DNA of 64,000 nucleotides from Cellulomonas sp. KRMCY2 (GCF_000526515.1 NZ_JAGF01000001.1:620001-684000), one strand, 5' to 3'. Counted from the stretch's first letter, positions 26,413 through 36,120 are shown. Program-made: numbers and translations. The notes: generated from the sequence alone by a model not told the origin.

Positions 26413-27296
26413 GCGTCGTCGGCGACCGGCCCGGGCTCCGGGGCGTCGTCGGCCTCGGTGGCCAGCTCGGGCTGCTCCACCTGGGCGGCCTCCGCCTCGC
26501 TCACCAGCCCGGGCTGTTCCGCCTGGGCGGCCTCCGCCTCGGTGTCCAGCAGCCGGACCAGCTCGAGGTCCATCTCGTCGACCACCGGCGCCGGGTCCGG
26601 CCAGTCGCTCGGCGCCTCGGCGAGATCGGTCTGGGAGTGTGCGCCGCAGCCGTGGTCCATGCTCACGACGCGCCCGTCGTCCGGCGACCACTCGTTGGCA
26701 CAGACGCCGAACTCGGTGCGCAGCGATCCGGCCATCAGGAGCAGGAAGCCACACGTCGAGCACGGCGCGCTGGCAGCGACAGCCGTCGGCGCCGTGGGCC
26801 CGTGCGAGCCGGCGTACCAGCGTGTCGCGGCGTCCGAGCGTCCCTGCCAGGACAGCACGCGCTCGCGGCCGAGCCCGAGCTCGAAGATGACCATCTCGTC
26901 GACGTCGGCATCGCCGGCGGCCTCGTAGCCCTGCTCGAGCCGGTCGTCGTCCGCCAGGTACGGCAGGACGTCGCCGGGCCCGAGGTCACCGGGCCGCAGT
27001 CGCTCGGACCACGGGACCCACGCGGGGGCGAGGATCGCGTCGTCCCCGGGCAGGAGGTCGACCTCGCAGACCGTCGCGACCCGGCCGCGCGGGACGCGGG
27101 CCAGGGTGACTGTCCAGTGCCAGCCGCGGTAGCCGGCTGCCGTCGAGGCGAACCGGTGCGCGACGAGCCGCTCGCCCGCCATGACCGCTCCGAGGTACTC
27201 GCCGACCAGATCGGCCCCCTCGGCGACCGCCTGAGCGGCGGCGCGCGCAAGGTCGACCGCACCGGACAGCACGGCGTCCTTCGTCGCGGTGGCCAT
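26409..27296 (-). CDS. DUF3027 protein
   Basis: 295 residues. Family features: an N-terminal helix ending in VGEYLGA, the HRFASTAAGYRGWHWTVTLARVPR segment, VCEVDLLPGDDAILAPAWVPWSERLRPGDLGPGD, and a Cys pair CSTCGFLLLMAGSLRTEFGVCANEWSPDDGRVVSMDHGCGAHS resembling a zinc-binding knuckle. The C-terminal 70 residues are an acidic Ala/Glu tail with two near repeats (SEAEAAQVEQP-like). ATG 27296 has GAGGAG five nt upstream; a GTG overlapping the csp stop at 27302 is also in frame. Function unknown, though the Cys/His set suggests metal or nucleic-acid binding. Confidence 0.85.
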   Translation of the reverse strand: MATATKDAVLSGAVDLARAAAQAVAEGADLVGEYLGAVMAGERLVAHRFASTAAGYRGWHWTVTLARVPRGRVATVCEVDLLPGDDAILAPAWVPWSERLRPGDLGPGDVLPYLADDDRLEQGYEAAGDADVDEMVIFELGLGRERVLSWQGRSDAATRWYAGSHGPTAPTAVAASAPCSTCGFLLLMAGSLRTEFGVCANEWSPDDGRVVSMDHGCGAHSQTDLAEAPSDWPDPAPVVDEMDLELVRLLDTEAEAAQAEQPGLVSEAEAAQVEQPELATEADDAPEPGPVADDA

Positions 27297-27298
27297 CG

Positions 27299-27682
27299 TC
27301 ACTCCTCGAGGTCGTCGGCCACGGCGCGGAGCATGGTGGCGATCTGCGTCGCCTTGCCCTTCTCCGGGTACCGCCCGCGACGCATGCTGTTGCCCACGTT
27401 GTCGAGCAGCTTGATCAGGTCCTCGACGATGACCACCATGTCGTCGACCGGCTTGCGCTGGGCCTTGGCGACCGAGGGCGGCGGGTCGAGCAGCTTGACC
27501 GACAGCGCCTGGGGGCCGCGACGACCGTCAGCCACACCGAAGTCGACCTTGGTGCCGGGCTTCGGGGCCGCGGCGCCGGCCGGCAGGGCGGAGGCATGCA
27601 GGAACACCTCATCGCCCTCGTCGCTCGCGATGAAGCCGAAGCCGCGCTCGGCGTCGAACCACTTGACCTTGCCGGTGGGCAC
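27299..27682 (-). CDS. Cold-shock domain protein with C-terminal extension
   Basis: 127 residues. The first 65 are a cold-shock fold with RNP motifs ERGFGFI and EVFLHAS. A 60-residue helical extension (PVDDMVVIVEDLIKLLDNVGNSMRRGRYPEKGKATQIATMLRAVADDLEE) follows, about double the usual CspA length. It binds single-stranded RNA/DNA. First gene of the operon with DUF3027 and the sacsin-like ATPase. GTG start with CAGGGG upstream; TAGCCT about 45 nt further up is a candidate -10. Confidence 0.9.
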   Translation of the reverse strand: MPTGKVKWFDAERGFGFIASDEGDEVFLHASALPAGAAAPKPGTKVDFGVADGRRGPQALSVKLLDPPPSVAKAQRKPVDDMVVIVEDLIKLLDNVGNSMRRGRYPEKGKATQIATMLRAVADDLEE

Positions 27683-27818
27683 TGGAACCCCTGATGGGTC
27701 GTCGGGACGTCGGACAGTGCCCAGGCTACCGGCCAGCAGGGGCGCCGTCGTCGCGATTGACCGTCGCCCGGCACTCAGCGGTTCGCCGCGAGCGGCTCCG
27801 GCCGGCCGGTCTCCATGG

Positions 27819-28160
27819 TCACCAGAAGACGGCGATGACCACGTTGAGGATGGTCAGACCACCGATGGCGCCCCACTCACCGGTGCTGATCGAGCGCGCC
27901 CTGCGCTTGCGCCAGACCAGCACGCCGATCACGAGCAGGACGACGAGCTTGACGCCGATCTTGGCGTTGTCGACCTCCTCGCCGAGCGACTGGTTGGCGC
28001 CGACCAGCACGAGGCCGGTGACCAGCTGCGTGAGCGCACCGTGCAGCATCGCGGGGTCCACCCGCTTGTGCGACGCCTTGGCCTGGACGAGGAAGGAGCC
28101 GATGAGGCTCGCCAGCCCGATGAAGTGCAGGACGAGTGCGACGTTCTTGACGATCTCCAC
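27819..28160 (-). CDS. Small four-span membrane protein
   Basis: 113 residues with four hydrophobic segments (about 4-25, 40-57, 67-84 and 92-112) and short basic loops (QAKASHKR, WRKRRARS). This pattern is seen in conserved actinobacterial integral membrane proteins of unknown role. AGGAG lies at good spacing before the ATG. Monocistronic, divergent from the TetR gene. Confidence 0.75.
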   Translation of the reverse strand: MEIVKNVALVLHFIGLASLIGSFLVQAKASHKRVDPAMLHGALTQLVTGLVLVGANQSLGEEVDNAKIGVKLVVLLVIGVLVWRKRRARSISTGEWGAIGGLTILNVVIAVFW

Positions 28161-28264
28161 GAGGTCTCCTGGGATGCGATGGGGAAGGGTCTTGCCGACA
28201 GTCCTGTCGAGACCCTAGCAACGCCTCGTCGGTTCCGGGCACCGTGCGCGATGATGGGTCGACC

Positions 28265-28867
28265 ATGCCGAAGATCACCGAGCCGACGATCGCGGAGCAC
28301 CGCGCCAAGCAGCGCGCCGTGATCCTGCGAGCAGCCGAGGAGATCGCACTCGAGCGCGGTGGTGCCGCGGTGACGGTGACCGCCGTCGCGGCGCGGAGCG
28401 GACTCGCCCGACCGTCCGTCTACGCGTACTTCGCCTCGGCCGACGAGATGCTGGTCACGCTGGTGCTCGAGGGCTTCGACCGGTGGCGCGCTGCGCTGAG
28501 CCACGCGACCGGCGACGCCGCAGCGCCGCAGGACCTCGTCCGCGCATACTTCGCCGCAGCCGCCGGCAGCGCCGCAGCCGGCAACCATCGCCTGGCTGCG
28601 GCCCTCACCGGGGTGGAGCTGCCGGCCGACGTCCAGGCATCGCTGCTCACCGGCCACCGCGAGAGCGCCGCACCGCTCGCCGCGGCGATCCGTGACCTCG
28701 GCGCCGGCGGCCCCGGCACCGAGCCCGACGAGGCCGTGCTCGCCCTCCTGATGAGCCTGGTCAGCCACTGCATCGCCCGCGTCGAGGCGGGCCACGCCCC
28801 CGGGCCCGAGGCCCGGCTCGCCGCCGAGCTCGCCATCGGTGGCCTCGAACGGCTCGCCCGAGCCTGA
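28265..28867 (+). CDS. TetR-family transcriptional regulator
   Basis: 200 residues. The N-terminal helix-turn-helix (RAVILRAAEEIALERGGAAVTVTAVAARSGLARPSVYAYFASADEML, about 16-62) is canonical TetR; the C-terminal domain is Ala/Leu-rich helical. ATG 28265 is chosen because the HTH then starts at the usual distance. Its target may be the divergent four-span membrane protein 104 bp away or itself. The inducer is unknown. Confidence 0.88.
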   Translation: MPKITEPTIAEHRAKQRAVILRAAEEIALERGGAAVTVTAVAARSGLARPSVYAYFASADEMLVTLVLEGFDRWRAALSHATGDAAAPQDLVRAYFAAAAGSAAAGNHRLAAALTGVELPADVQASLLTGHRESAAPLAAAIRDLGAGGPGTEPDEAVLALLMSLVSHCIARVEAGHAPGPEARLAAELAIGGLERLARA

Positions 28868-28982
28868 CCAGCCGCGTCGCGCGCCGGCCGCATCGCACGC
28901 ACCGGCCCCGCAGGCGGGCGCCGAGCGTCGGATCGTGCTGCGGCGGGACCCGCGGCACCGGGCCCCGCGTATCGTTGTCCGG

Positions 28983-31466
28983 ATGGCCCCGTTCACGCAG
29001 CACCTCAGGGCACGCGGCGAGGCAGGCCTGATCGCGCTCCTTGCAGCGCGCCCCGACCTGGCCGCTCCCCCGCCCTCGTCGGTCCGGACGCTCGCGGCAC
29101 GGGCAGCGAACCGGGCGAGCCTCGACCGCGCGCTCGCCGGCGTCGACGCGCAGGTGCTCGCCGTCCTCGAGGCCGTGCTGGCCCTCGACCCGACCGGCCA
29201 CCCGGCTGCCGCCCGCGGCGTCACCGTCGACCGCGTCGCCCGTGCCGTCGGTCTGGACGTCGCGCAGGTCCTGGGCTCGGTGCGCACCGCGCACGACCTG
29301 GCTCTGGTGTGGACCGACGAGCCGCTGGGCGCCGAGATCCTGGCCTCCTCGCCGACCGACCCGGCCGCGCTCCCGGAGCTCGCGCTGCATCCGACGCCGG
29401 GTCTCGCGGACGTCCTGGGCCCCTATCCGGCGGGCCTCGGCCCGACGCTCGCCGCCTCCCTCGCCCGGCGCTCGACCGACGCGATCGCCCGGCTCGCCGC
29501 CGAGGTCGCGCTGCCCGCACCGGACGGCCCGGCCCCGGACGACGCGACGGATCTGGACCGGCTCGCGGCACACCTCGCCGAGCCGACGGTCGTGGCGGCC
29601 CTGCTCGACGCCGGGCCTCCCGGCGCCCGGGCGGTCCTCGACGCGCTTGCCTGGGGCCCGCCGGTCGGACGGTCACCGGCCGGCGTCGCCGGTTCCGAGA
29701 CACCGGCCCGCACCGCCGTCGAGTGGTTGCTGCGCCACGGGCTGCTCGCCATCGGGGATCCGCAGCACGTCGTCCTGCCCCGTGAGGTCGCGCTCGCCCT
29801 GCGCGGCGGCCGGACGCACGCCCGGCCGCCGGTGGCACCGGCACCCGACGGCACAGCTGTCCAGCCGAGCACCGTCGATGCCGAGTCGGCCCAGCACGCG
29901 CAGGAAGCGGTGCGTCTGGCCCGCGAGGTCCTGGTCCGGTGGGGACAGGAGCAGCCGCCCGTCCTGCGGTCCGGCGGGCTCGGCTCCCGGGAGCTGCGTC
30001 GCCTCGCGGGCCAGCTCGACGTCACCGACGAGACGGCAGCCCTCGCGGTCGAGCTCGCCGGCGCGGCGGGACTGCTCGCCGACGACGGTGGGGACCCGCC
30101 GTCGTTCGCGCCGACCCTCGACACCGACGACTGGCTCCGACTGCCGCTGCCCGGCCGCTGGCACGCGCTGGCCGAGGCATGGCTGACGACCGAACGGGCC
30201 GCGTGGCTGGTCGGCTCACGCGACGACCGGGGCAGTCTGCGGGCGGCCCTCGACCCGGAGTCGCGCAGGCCCTGGGCGCCGCGGCTGCGGACGGCGGCAC
30301 TCACGGTGCTGGCGGACGCCGGGACACCGGCCGCGCCGACGGCCCTCGACCCCGCGCAGGTGCACGAGGTGCTCTGCTGGCGCACCCCGCGCGCCGCCCC
30401 GCCGCTGCCGGCGGTGCAGGCGGTGCTCCGCGAGGCCGGCGTCCTCGGCCTGGTGGGCGCAGGCGCGATCAGCAGTGCGGGACGCGCGCTGGTCGCCGGC
30501 GCAGCCGACGCGGCCGACGTGCTCGCGCGCGCCCTGCCGGTCGCCGTCGACGAGGTCCTGCTGCAGGGCGACCTGACCGGGATCGTGCCGGGACGGCCGT
30601 CGCCCGAGCTCGCCGAGCTGCTCGAGCAGGCAGCGGACGTCGAGTCCCGCGGGGCCGGCCTGACCGTGCGCTTCACCGAGTCCAGCATCCGCGCGGCCCT
30701 CGACTCGGGCCGGTCGGCAGAGGACCTGCTGTCGGCACTCTCCCGGCACGCCCGCTCCGGGGTGCCCCAGCCGCTGGAGTACCTCGTCCTCGACGCGGCG
30801 CGACGGCACGGTCACGTCCGGGTGGGCATCGCGTCGTCCTACCTGCGCGCCGACGACCCGACCCTGCTCGCCGGGCTCGTCGAGGACAAGGCCCTGCGCA
30901 GCCTCGGCCTGCTGCGCCTCGCACCCACGGTGATCGCGGCCCAGGCGAGCCCCGCCACCCTGCTCGCCGCGCTGCGCGAGCGCGGCCTCGCGCCGGTGAC
31001 CGAGGACGCCGCCGGCCGGCTCGTGCTCACCGAGGCGGCGCCGCGGCGGGTCCGCGGGCCCCGGTCGCGCCGGACCGGCTCGACGCCGGGCAGCGCGGCC
31101 AGCGCAGCGGCAGCGACGCTCGCCGACCAGGCGATGGAGCGCAGGCTGCGACGCGTGGTCAAGGACCTGTTCGGTGCCGACCGTCGTGAGCTGGCCATCC
31201 TGCCCGGCACCGAGCCGGACGCCGTGCGCGACGTCGTCGACCCGGAGGGAACACCTGACCCGGTCCTGTCGTTGGCCCTGCTGCGGCAGGCAGCGGCCGA
31301 GGGGCGTGAGGTGTGGCTCGAGCTCGTCGGGCCCGAGGGGATCACCCAGCGTCGCCGGGTGCGTCCGTTGCGGGTCGACGCGGGCCGGGTGCGCGCGGTC
31401 GACGCCGAGCGCGAGGCGGAGCTGACCGTCGCCGTGCACCGCATCGCCAACGTCACCCCGGTCTGA
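28983..31466 (+). CDS. Helicase-associated (Helicase_C_3) protein
   Basis: 827 residues. No Walker motifs are visible. The N-terminal half contains repeated winged-helix-like segments (LTRDRVARAVGLDVAQVLGSV and LRRLAGQLDVTDETAALAVELAGAAGLL styles), and the C-terminal half matches the XPB/Ssl2-like helicase-associated domain with LEYLVLDAARRHGHVRVGIASSYLRADDPTLLAGLV. This family is almost always encoded immediately before a bacterial XPB helicase, as here (45 bp gap), so a common role in DNA repair is likely. ATG 28983 follows TATCGT by 7 nt, a clear leaderless start. Confidence 0.88.
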   Translation: MAPFTQHLRARGEAGLIALLAARPDLAAPPPSSVRTLAARAANRASLDRALAGVDAQVLAVLEAVLALDPTGHPAAARGVTVDRVARAVGLDVAQVLGSVRTAHDLALVWTDEPLGAEILASSPTDPAALPELALHPTPGLADVLGPYPAGLGPTLAASLARRSTDAIARLAAEVALPAPDGPAPDDATDLDRLAAHLAEPTVVAALLDAGPPGARAVLDALAWGPPVGRSPAGVAGSETPARTAVEWLLRHGLLAIGDPQHVVLPREVALALRGGRTHARPPVAPAPDGTAVQPSTVDAESAQHAQEAVRLAREVLVRWGQEQPPVLRSGGLGSRELRRLAGQLDVTDETAALAVELAGAAGLLADDGGDPPSFAPTLDTDDWLRLPLPGRWHALAEAWLTTERAAWLVGSRDDRGSLRAALDPESRRPWAPRLRTAALTVLADAGTPAAPTALDPAQVHEVLCWRTPRAAPPLPAVQAVLREAGVLGLVGAGAISSAGRALVAGAADAADVLARALPVAVDEVLLQGDLTGIVPGRPSPELAELLEQAADVESRGAGLTVRFTESSIRAALDSGRSAEDLLSALSRHARSGVPQPLEYLVLDAARRHGHVRVGIASSYLRADDPTLLAGLVEDKALRSLGLLRLAPTVIAAQASPATLLAALRERGLAPVTEDAAGRLVLTEAAPRRVRGPRSRRTGSTPGSAASAAAATLADQAMERRLRRVVKDLFGADRRELAILPGTEPDAVRDVVDPEGTPDPVLSLALLRQAAAEGREVWLELVGPEGITQRRRVRPLRVDAGRVRAVDAEREAELTVAVHRIANVTPV

Positions 31467-31511
31467 CCGACCGGTCCGCTCGACGCATCACCGCAGGACG
31501 ACAGGAGATCG

Positions 31512-33155
31512 ATGACCGACGGCCCGCTGATCGTGCAGTCCGACAAGACGCTGCTGCTCGAGATCGACCACGACGCAGCCACGGCGTGCCGACGCGCGAT
31601 CGCCCCGTTCGCCGAGCTGGAGCGCGCACCCGAGCACGTGCACACCTACCGGCTCACCCCGCTGGGCCTGTGGAACGCGCGTGCCGCGGGGCACGACGCC
31701 GAGCAGGTGATCGCGGTGCTGCTCGAGTACTCGCGCTACCCGGTGCCGCACTCGCTGCTCGTGGACGTCGCGGAGACGATGGCCCGCTACGGGCGTCTGC
31801 AGCTGCTCAGCCACCCGGTGCACGGCCTGGTCCTGCACTCCCTGGACCGCGCGGTGCTCGAGGAGGTGCTGCGCTCGCGGCGCACCGCCGGCCTGCTGGG
31901 CGCGCGGATCGACACCGACGACGTCGTGGTGCACCCGAGCGAGCGCGGTCACCTCAAGCAGGTGCTGCTCAAGCTCGGCTGGCCGGTCGAGGACCTCGCC
32001 GGCTACGTCGACGGCGAGGCGCACGCGATGGCCCTCGTCGAGGACGGCTGGTCCCTGCGGCCCTACCAGGAGCAGGCCATCGACGGCTTCTGGCACGGCG
32101 GTTCGGGCGTCGTCGTGCTGCCCTGCGGCGCCGGCAAGACGCTCGTCGGGGCCGGCGCGATGGCCCGGTCCCAGACCACGACCTTGATCCTGGTGACCAA
32201 CACCGTCTCGGCCCGCCAGTGGCGCGACGAGCTGATCAAGCGCACCACCCTGACCGCTGACGAGATCGGCGAGTACTCCGGCGCCCGCAAGGAGGTCCGG
32301 CCGGTGACCATCGCCACCTACCAGGTCCTGACCACCCGCCGGAAGGGCGTCTACACGCACCTCGAGCTGCTGGACGCCCGCGACTGGGGTCTGGTCCTGT
32401 ACGACGAGGTGCACCTGCTGCCCGCGCCGATCTTCCGGATGACCGCGGACCTCCAGGCCCGACGGCGGCTCGGCCTGACCGCGACCCTCGTGCGTGAGGA
32501 CGGGCGCGAGGACGAGGTCTTCTCGCTCATCGGACCCAAGCGGTTCGACGCGCCCTGGAAGGACATCGAGGCGCAGGGCTACATCGCACCGGCCGACTGC
32601 GTCGAGGTCCGCCTGACCCTGCCCGACCGCGAGCGGCTCGCCTACGCCACCGCCGAGCCGGAGGACAAGTACCGCCTCGCGGCGAGCGCGACCGGCAAGA
32701 ACCTGGTCGTCGAACAGCTCGTCGCCAACCACCCGGACGACCAGGTGCTGGTGATCGGGCAGTACATCGACCAGCTCACCGAGCTGGCCGAGCACCTCGG
32801 GGCACCCCTGATCACCGGCGCGACGACGGTGCGCGAGCGCGAGCGGCTGTTCGCCGCCTTCCGGACCGGCGAGGTCAGCAGGCTCGTCGTGAGCAAGGTC
32901 GCCAACTTCTCGGTCGACCTGCCGGAGGCCGCGGTCGCCATCCAGGTCAGCGGCTCGTTCGGCTCACGCCAGGAGGAGGCGCAGCGGCTCGGCCGGATCA
33001 TGCGCCCGAAGGCCGACGGCCGGACGGCGCACTTCTACGCCGTCGTCGCGCGGGACACCGTCGACCAGGACTTCGCCGCCCACCGGCAGCGGTTCCTCGC
33101 CGAGCAGGGCTACGCGTACCGGATCGTCGACGCCGAGGACCTCGTCACCGGCTGA
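31512..33155 (+). CDS. XPB-type DNA repair helicase
   Basis: 547 residues, superfamily 2 3'-5' helicase. An N-terminal helicase-associated domain (1-170) is followed by the Q-like LRPYQEQAID, Walker A PCGAGKT (204-210), DEVH (298-301), TAT of motif III, the XPB-specific RED motif (328-330) and motif VI QRLGRIMRP. AGGAG precedes the ATG. Bacterial XPB probably works in DNA repair or genome maintenance together with the preceding gene product. Its last 11 bp overlap convergently with the amidotransferase gene. Confidence 0.95.
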   Translation: MTDGPLIVQSDKTLLLEIDHDAATACRRAIAPFAELERAPEHVHTYRLTPLGLWNARAAGHDAEQVIAVLLEYSRYPVPHSLLVDVAETMARYGRLQLLSHPVHGLVLHSLDRAVLEEVLRSRRTAGLLGARIDTDDVVVHPSERGHLKQVLLKLGWPVEDLAGYVDGEAHAMALVEDGWSLRPYQEQAIDGFWHGGSGVVVLPCGAGKTLVGAGAMARSQTTTLILVTNTVSARQWRDELIKRTTLTADEIGEYSGARKEVRPVTIATYQVLTTRRKGVYTHLELLDARDWGLVLYDEVHLLPAPIFRMTADLQARRRLGLTATLVREDGREDEVFSLIGPKRFDAPWKDIEAQGYIAPADCVEVRLTLPDRERLAYATAEPEDKYRLAASATGKNLVVEQLVANHPDDQVLVIGQYIDQLTELAEHLGAPLITGATTVRERERLFAAFRTGEVSRLVVSKVANFSVDLPEAAVAIQVSGSFGSRQEEAQRLGRIMRPKADGRTAHFYAVVARDTVDQDFAAHRQRFLAEQGYAYRIVDAEDLVTG

Positions 33156-33942
33156 GGGCGGGCTCCGGGTCGGCCAGCGGCAGACCGTCGGCCCGACGCT
33201 GCGCGATCTCGACGAAGCGCGCGGCGATGGCGCGGCCGCCGGCCTCGACCTGAGCGGCGCGGGCGGCGAACTCCGCGACCATCACGGCGGTGTCGACGTC
33301 GTCGTGCAGGTCCGCCCACGCGGCGAACGTCTCCGGCGAGGCCTCCGGGTGGAACTGCAGCCCCCAGGCCGCGTCGCCGACCCGGAACGCCTGGTAGGGG
33401 TAGAGCCGCGACGAGGCGAGCCACACGGCCCCGCGGGGAAGGTCGACGACCGCGTCGGCGTGCATCGTCGGCATGGCGAGCAGCACGCCACCGGCCAGGG
33501 GGTGGTCGGCGGGCACGTCGGCGGCGAGCCGGCCCAGCAGCGGGTCGCGTGCGGCGTCCGGCCGGGGGTGGACGTCGATGATGCCCGCCTCGCGGCCGGG
33601 AGGGGCGTCGACCTGGACGCGGCCACCGGTGGCGACGGCGAGCAGCTGTGCGCCGAGGCACAGGGCGAGCGTCGGCCGGCCGGTGCGCGCCGCATCGGCC
33701 AGGAGGTGGCGGGTGGCCGGGAGCCACGGCGACGCGTCGTCGTCGTAGGCGTTGCCCTGCCCGCCGAGGACGATGAGGCCGTCGCCGACCGCTGCGGCGT
33801 CGGCGGGGATCGGGTCGCCCGCCCAGGCGCGCACGACGCGGAGGGTCACGGGTGCTGCGTCGTCGCCCCGGGGTTCGGTGAGCCAGGTGGCGAACCGGTC
33901 CAGTGGACACGACGGCATGTGCTCGATGACGGTGAGGATCAC
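33145..33942 (-). CDS. Class I glutamine amidotransferase-like protein
   Basis: 265 residues. A GATase fold of the GMP-synthase type with nucleophile Cys95 in LALCLGAQLLAVATGG, the oxyanion-region GGQGNAYDDD, and His-Glu in LQFHPEASPE. Such stand-alone proteins may hydrolyse gamma-glutamyl compounds; the substrate is unknown. GTG 33942 is 6 nt after TACACT, again a leaderless arrangement. It overlaps the 3' end of the XPB gene by 11 bp on the opposite strand. Confidence 0.88.
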   Translation of the reverse strand: MILTVIEHMPSCPLDRFATWLTEPRGDDAAPVTLRVVRAWAGDPIPADAAAVGDGLIVLGGQGNAYDDDASPWLPATRHLLADAARTGRPTLALCLGAQLLAVATGGRVQVDAPPGREAGIIDVHPRPDAARDPLLGRLAADVPADHPLAGGVLLAMPTMHADAVVDLPRGAVWLASSRLYPYQAFRVGDAAWGLQFHPEASPETFAAWADLHDDVDTAVMVAEFAARAAQVEAGGRAIAARFVEIAQRRADGLPLADPEPALSR

Positions 33943-34074
33943 CGGGAAAGTGTAGATGGGAGCGCGTCCAGCGCCAAAGCCCCTGGACAGCGCCCTTCCG
34001 GCGGCCGGCGGACCGAGATCATCATGACCCGCCGGTGCATTGCGGCCCGGTGCCCGGTGGTCAAGGATCGGGGT

Positions 34075-36120
34075 GTGACCCTCGCCCTGCGTCGCTGTGC
34101 CGCGCTCGCCCTGACCATCGGTTGTGCCGCCCCGCTCGCGGTCCTGGCCGCCGGACCCGCGGCGGCCGAGCCACCGATCGACGTCGCCGGTGACATCACG
34201 GACACCGCGCAGGTGCTCGGCGGGCGGACGGCCGAGGTCACGGCAGCGCTCGACCAGCTCGCAGCCGACACGCGCTACCAGCTCTTCGTGGTCTTCGTCG
34301 ACACCTTCGACGGTGCCGACGGGCTCGACTGGGCGAACGACACGGCGGAGCGCTCGGGGCTCGGCGTCAACGACCTGCTCCTCGCCGTCGCCGTCGAGGA
34401 CCGGCGCTACGGCGTCTCGGTCGACAACGCGGTCCCGCTGACGGACGACCAGCTGTCCGCCGTCGCCTACGACCGGATCGAGCCGAAGCTGGGCGAGAGC
34501 GACTGGGCCGGCGCGGCCGTCGCCGCCGCCGAGGGCTACCGGGACGCGGCCGGCGGCGGCTCGGGCACCGGATCCGGATCCGGTTCCGGCAGCTTCCCGT
34601 GGATCCCGTTGCTCGCGGTGGGCGGCATCCTGCTGCTGATCGTCGTCATCGTCCGGTCCCGCCGTGCTGTCGCCCCGGCCGGCGCCCGCGGACCCGACGG
34701 ACGACCGGTCCAGGGCCTCGCGGCCCTGCCGACCGAGGAGCTCAACCGGCGGGCGAGCCAGGCCCTCGTCGCGATCGACGACGCGATCAAGACGTCCGAG
34801 CAGGAGCTGGGCTTCGCCGAGGCGCAGTTCGGCCTCGAGGCGACGCGGACCTTCGGCCAGGTGCTGACCGAGAGCCGGGCGCGGACCGCACGGGCGTTCA
34901 CGCTGCGTCAGCAGCTCGACGACTCGGTGCCGGAGACCGAGCCCCAGCGCCGCGGGATGCTGCTCGAGGTCCTCGCCCTGTGCGAGCAGGTCGACACCGC
35001 CCTCGACGCCCAGGCCGAGGAGTTCGACCGCCTGCGCGACCTCCAGGCGCGAGCCCCTCAGGTGCTGCAGGAGACCGACCAGCGCGCCGTCGAGGTGCAG
35101 GGCCGGGTGCCGGCTGCCCGCGCCACGCTCGACCAGCTCGCCACCACCTACCCGGCCGCCTCGCTCGCGTCGGTCAGCGGGAACGTCGACCAGGCGACGG
35201 CCCTGCTGGCCCACGCCCGGGCGAGCGTCGCCCAGGGCACCGCGGTCGTCGAGACCGACCGCGGTGCGGCCGTCGCCCTCGCCCGTGCGGCGGAGGATGC
35301 CGTCGCGCAGTCCGTCACGCTCCTGGCCGCCGTGGACCGGGCGGGCGAGGACCTCGCGGCAGCCGGAACGCGGATCGACGCCGCCCTGGCGTCCCTCGGC
35401 GCGGACGTGGCCGACGCCGCCCGGCTCGCCCCGCAGGACGCCGCGGTGACCGCCGCAGCCGCCGTCGCGTCGCAGGCGATCACCTCGGCGCAGGCCGAGC
35501 GCAGCACCGGCGACCCGCTCGCCGCGCTGCGCCGGCTCACCGAGGCCGAGGCGGCACTCGACGCGGCGCTCGCCCCTGCGCGCGACCAGGCTGAACAGCT
35601 CGCCCGCGCCCGTGGGCACCTCAGCCAGCTGCTCGGCCGCCTCGGCTCGCAGATCCGCGCGGTCTCCGAGTTCATCGAGACCCGGCGTGGGGCGGTCGGC
35701 GCGGAGGCCAGGACGCGCCTGGCCGAGGCTGCGCGACTGGCTCAGCACGCCGAGCAGACCGGCGGCACCGACCCGGTCGCGGCCCTGGCCGCCGCCCAGC
35801 AGGCCGAACAGCTCGCCGGCCAGGCCCAGCAGCTCGCGGAGGCCGACGTCGCCCGGTGGCAGCAGCAGCAGGGCGGCGGGTTCGGCGGCGGGTCGGGCGG
35901 CGGCTCCGGCGGCGGCAACACCGGGGCGCTGATCCTCGGCGGCATCCTGCTCGACCAGATCCTCGGCGGCGGGGGCGGGTTCGGCGGGCGTTCGTCCGGC
36001 GGGCGCTCCGGCGGCTTCGGTGGCGGCTCCTTCGGCGGGCGCTCGTCCGGCGGGCGCTCGGCCGGGAGCTTCGGCGGCGGCGGCTCCCGAGGGCGCCGCG
36101 GAGGAGGCGGCCGCTTCTGA
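34075..36120 (+). CDS. Membrane-anchored TPM-domain protein
   Basis: 681 residues. A signal peptide (LRRCAALALTIGCAAPLAVLAAGPAAAE) leads to a TPM/DUF477 domain (about 35-165: ITDTAQVLG, YQLFVVFVDTFDG, VNDLLLAVAVEDRRYGVSVD), a Gly/Ser hinge, one membrane span (about 180-200), a 400-residue Ala/Gln/Leu-rich helical region (likely coiled coil, on the cytoplasmic side) and a Gly-rich tail with GGFGGxSxGG repeats. GTG 34075 is 6 nt after AAGGAT; an ATG at 34024 would weaken the signal peptide. Encoded just before pspA, which suggests a joint envelope-stress role. TPM proteins may be metal-dependent phosphatases. Confidence 0.88.
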   Translation: MTLALRRCAALALTIGCAAPLAVLAAGPAAAEPPIDVAGDITDTAQVLGGRTAEVTAALDQLAADTRYQLFVVFVDTFDGADGLDWANDTAERSGLGVNDLLLAVAVEDRRYGVSVDNAVPLTDDQLSAVAYDRIEPKLGESDWAGAAVAAAEGYRDAAGGGSGTGSGSGSGSFPWIPLLAVGGILLLIVVIVRSRRAVAPAGARGPDGRPVQGLAALPTEELNRRASQALVAIDDAIKTSEQELGFAEAQFGLEATRTFGQVLTESRARTARAFTLRQQLDDSVPETEPQRRGMLLEVLALCEQVDTALDAQAEEFDRLRDLQARAPQVLQETDQRAVEVQGRVPAARATLDQLATTYPAASLASVSGNVDQATALLAHARASVAQGTAVVETDRGAAVALARAAEDAVAQSVTLLAAVDRAGEDLAAAGTRIDAALASLGADVADAARLAPQDAAVTAAAAVASQAITSAQAERSTGDPLAALRRLTEAEAALDAALAPARDQAEQLARARGHLSQLLGRLGSQIRAVSEFIETRRGAVGAEARTRLAEAARLAQHAEQTGGTDPVAALAAAQQAEQLAGQAQQLAEADVARWQQQQGGGFGGGSGGGSGGGNTGALILGGILLDQILGGGGGFGGRSSGGRSGGFGGGSFGGRSSGGRSAGSFGGGGSRGRRGGGGRF

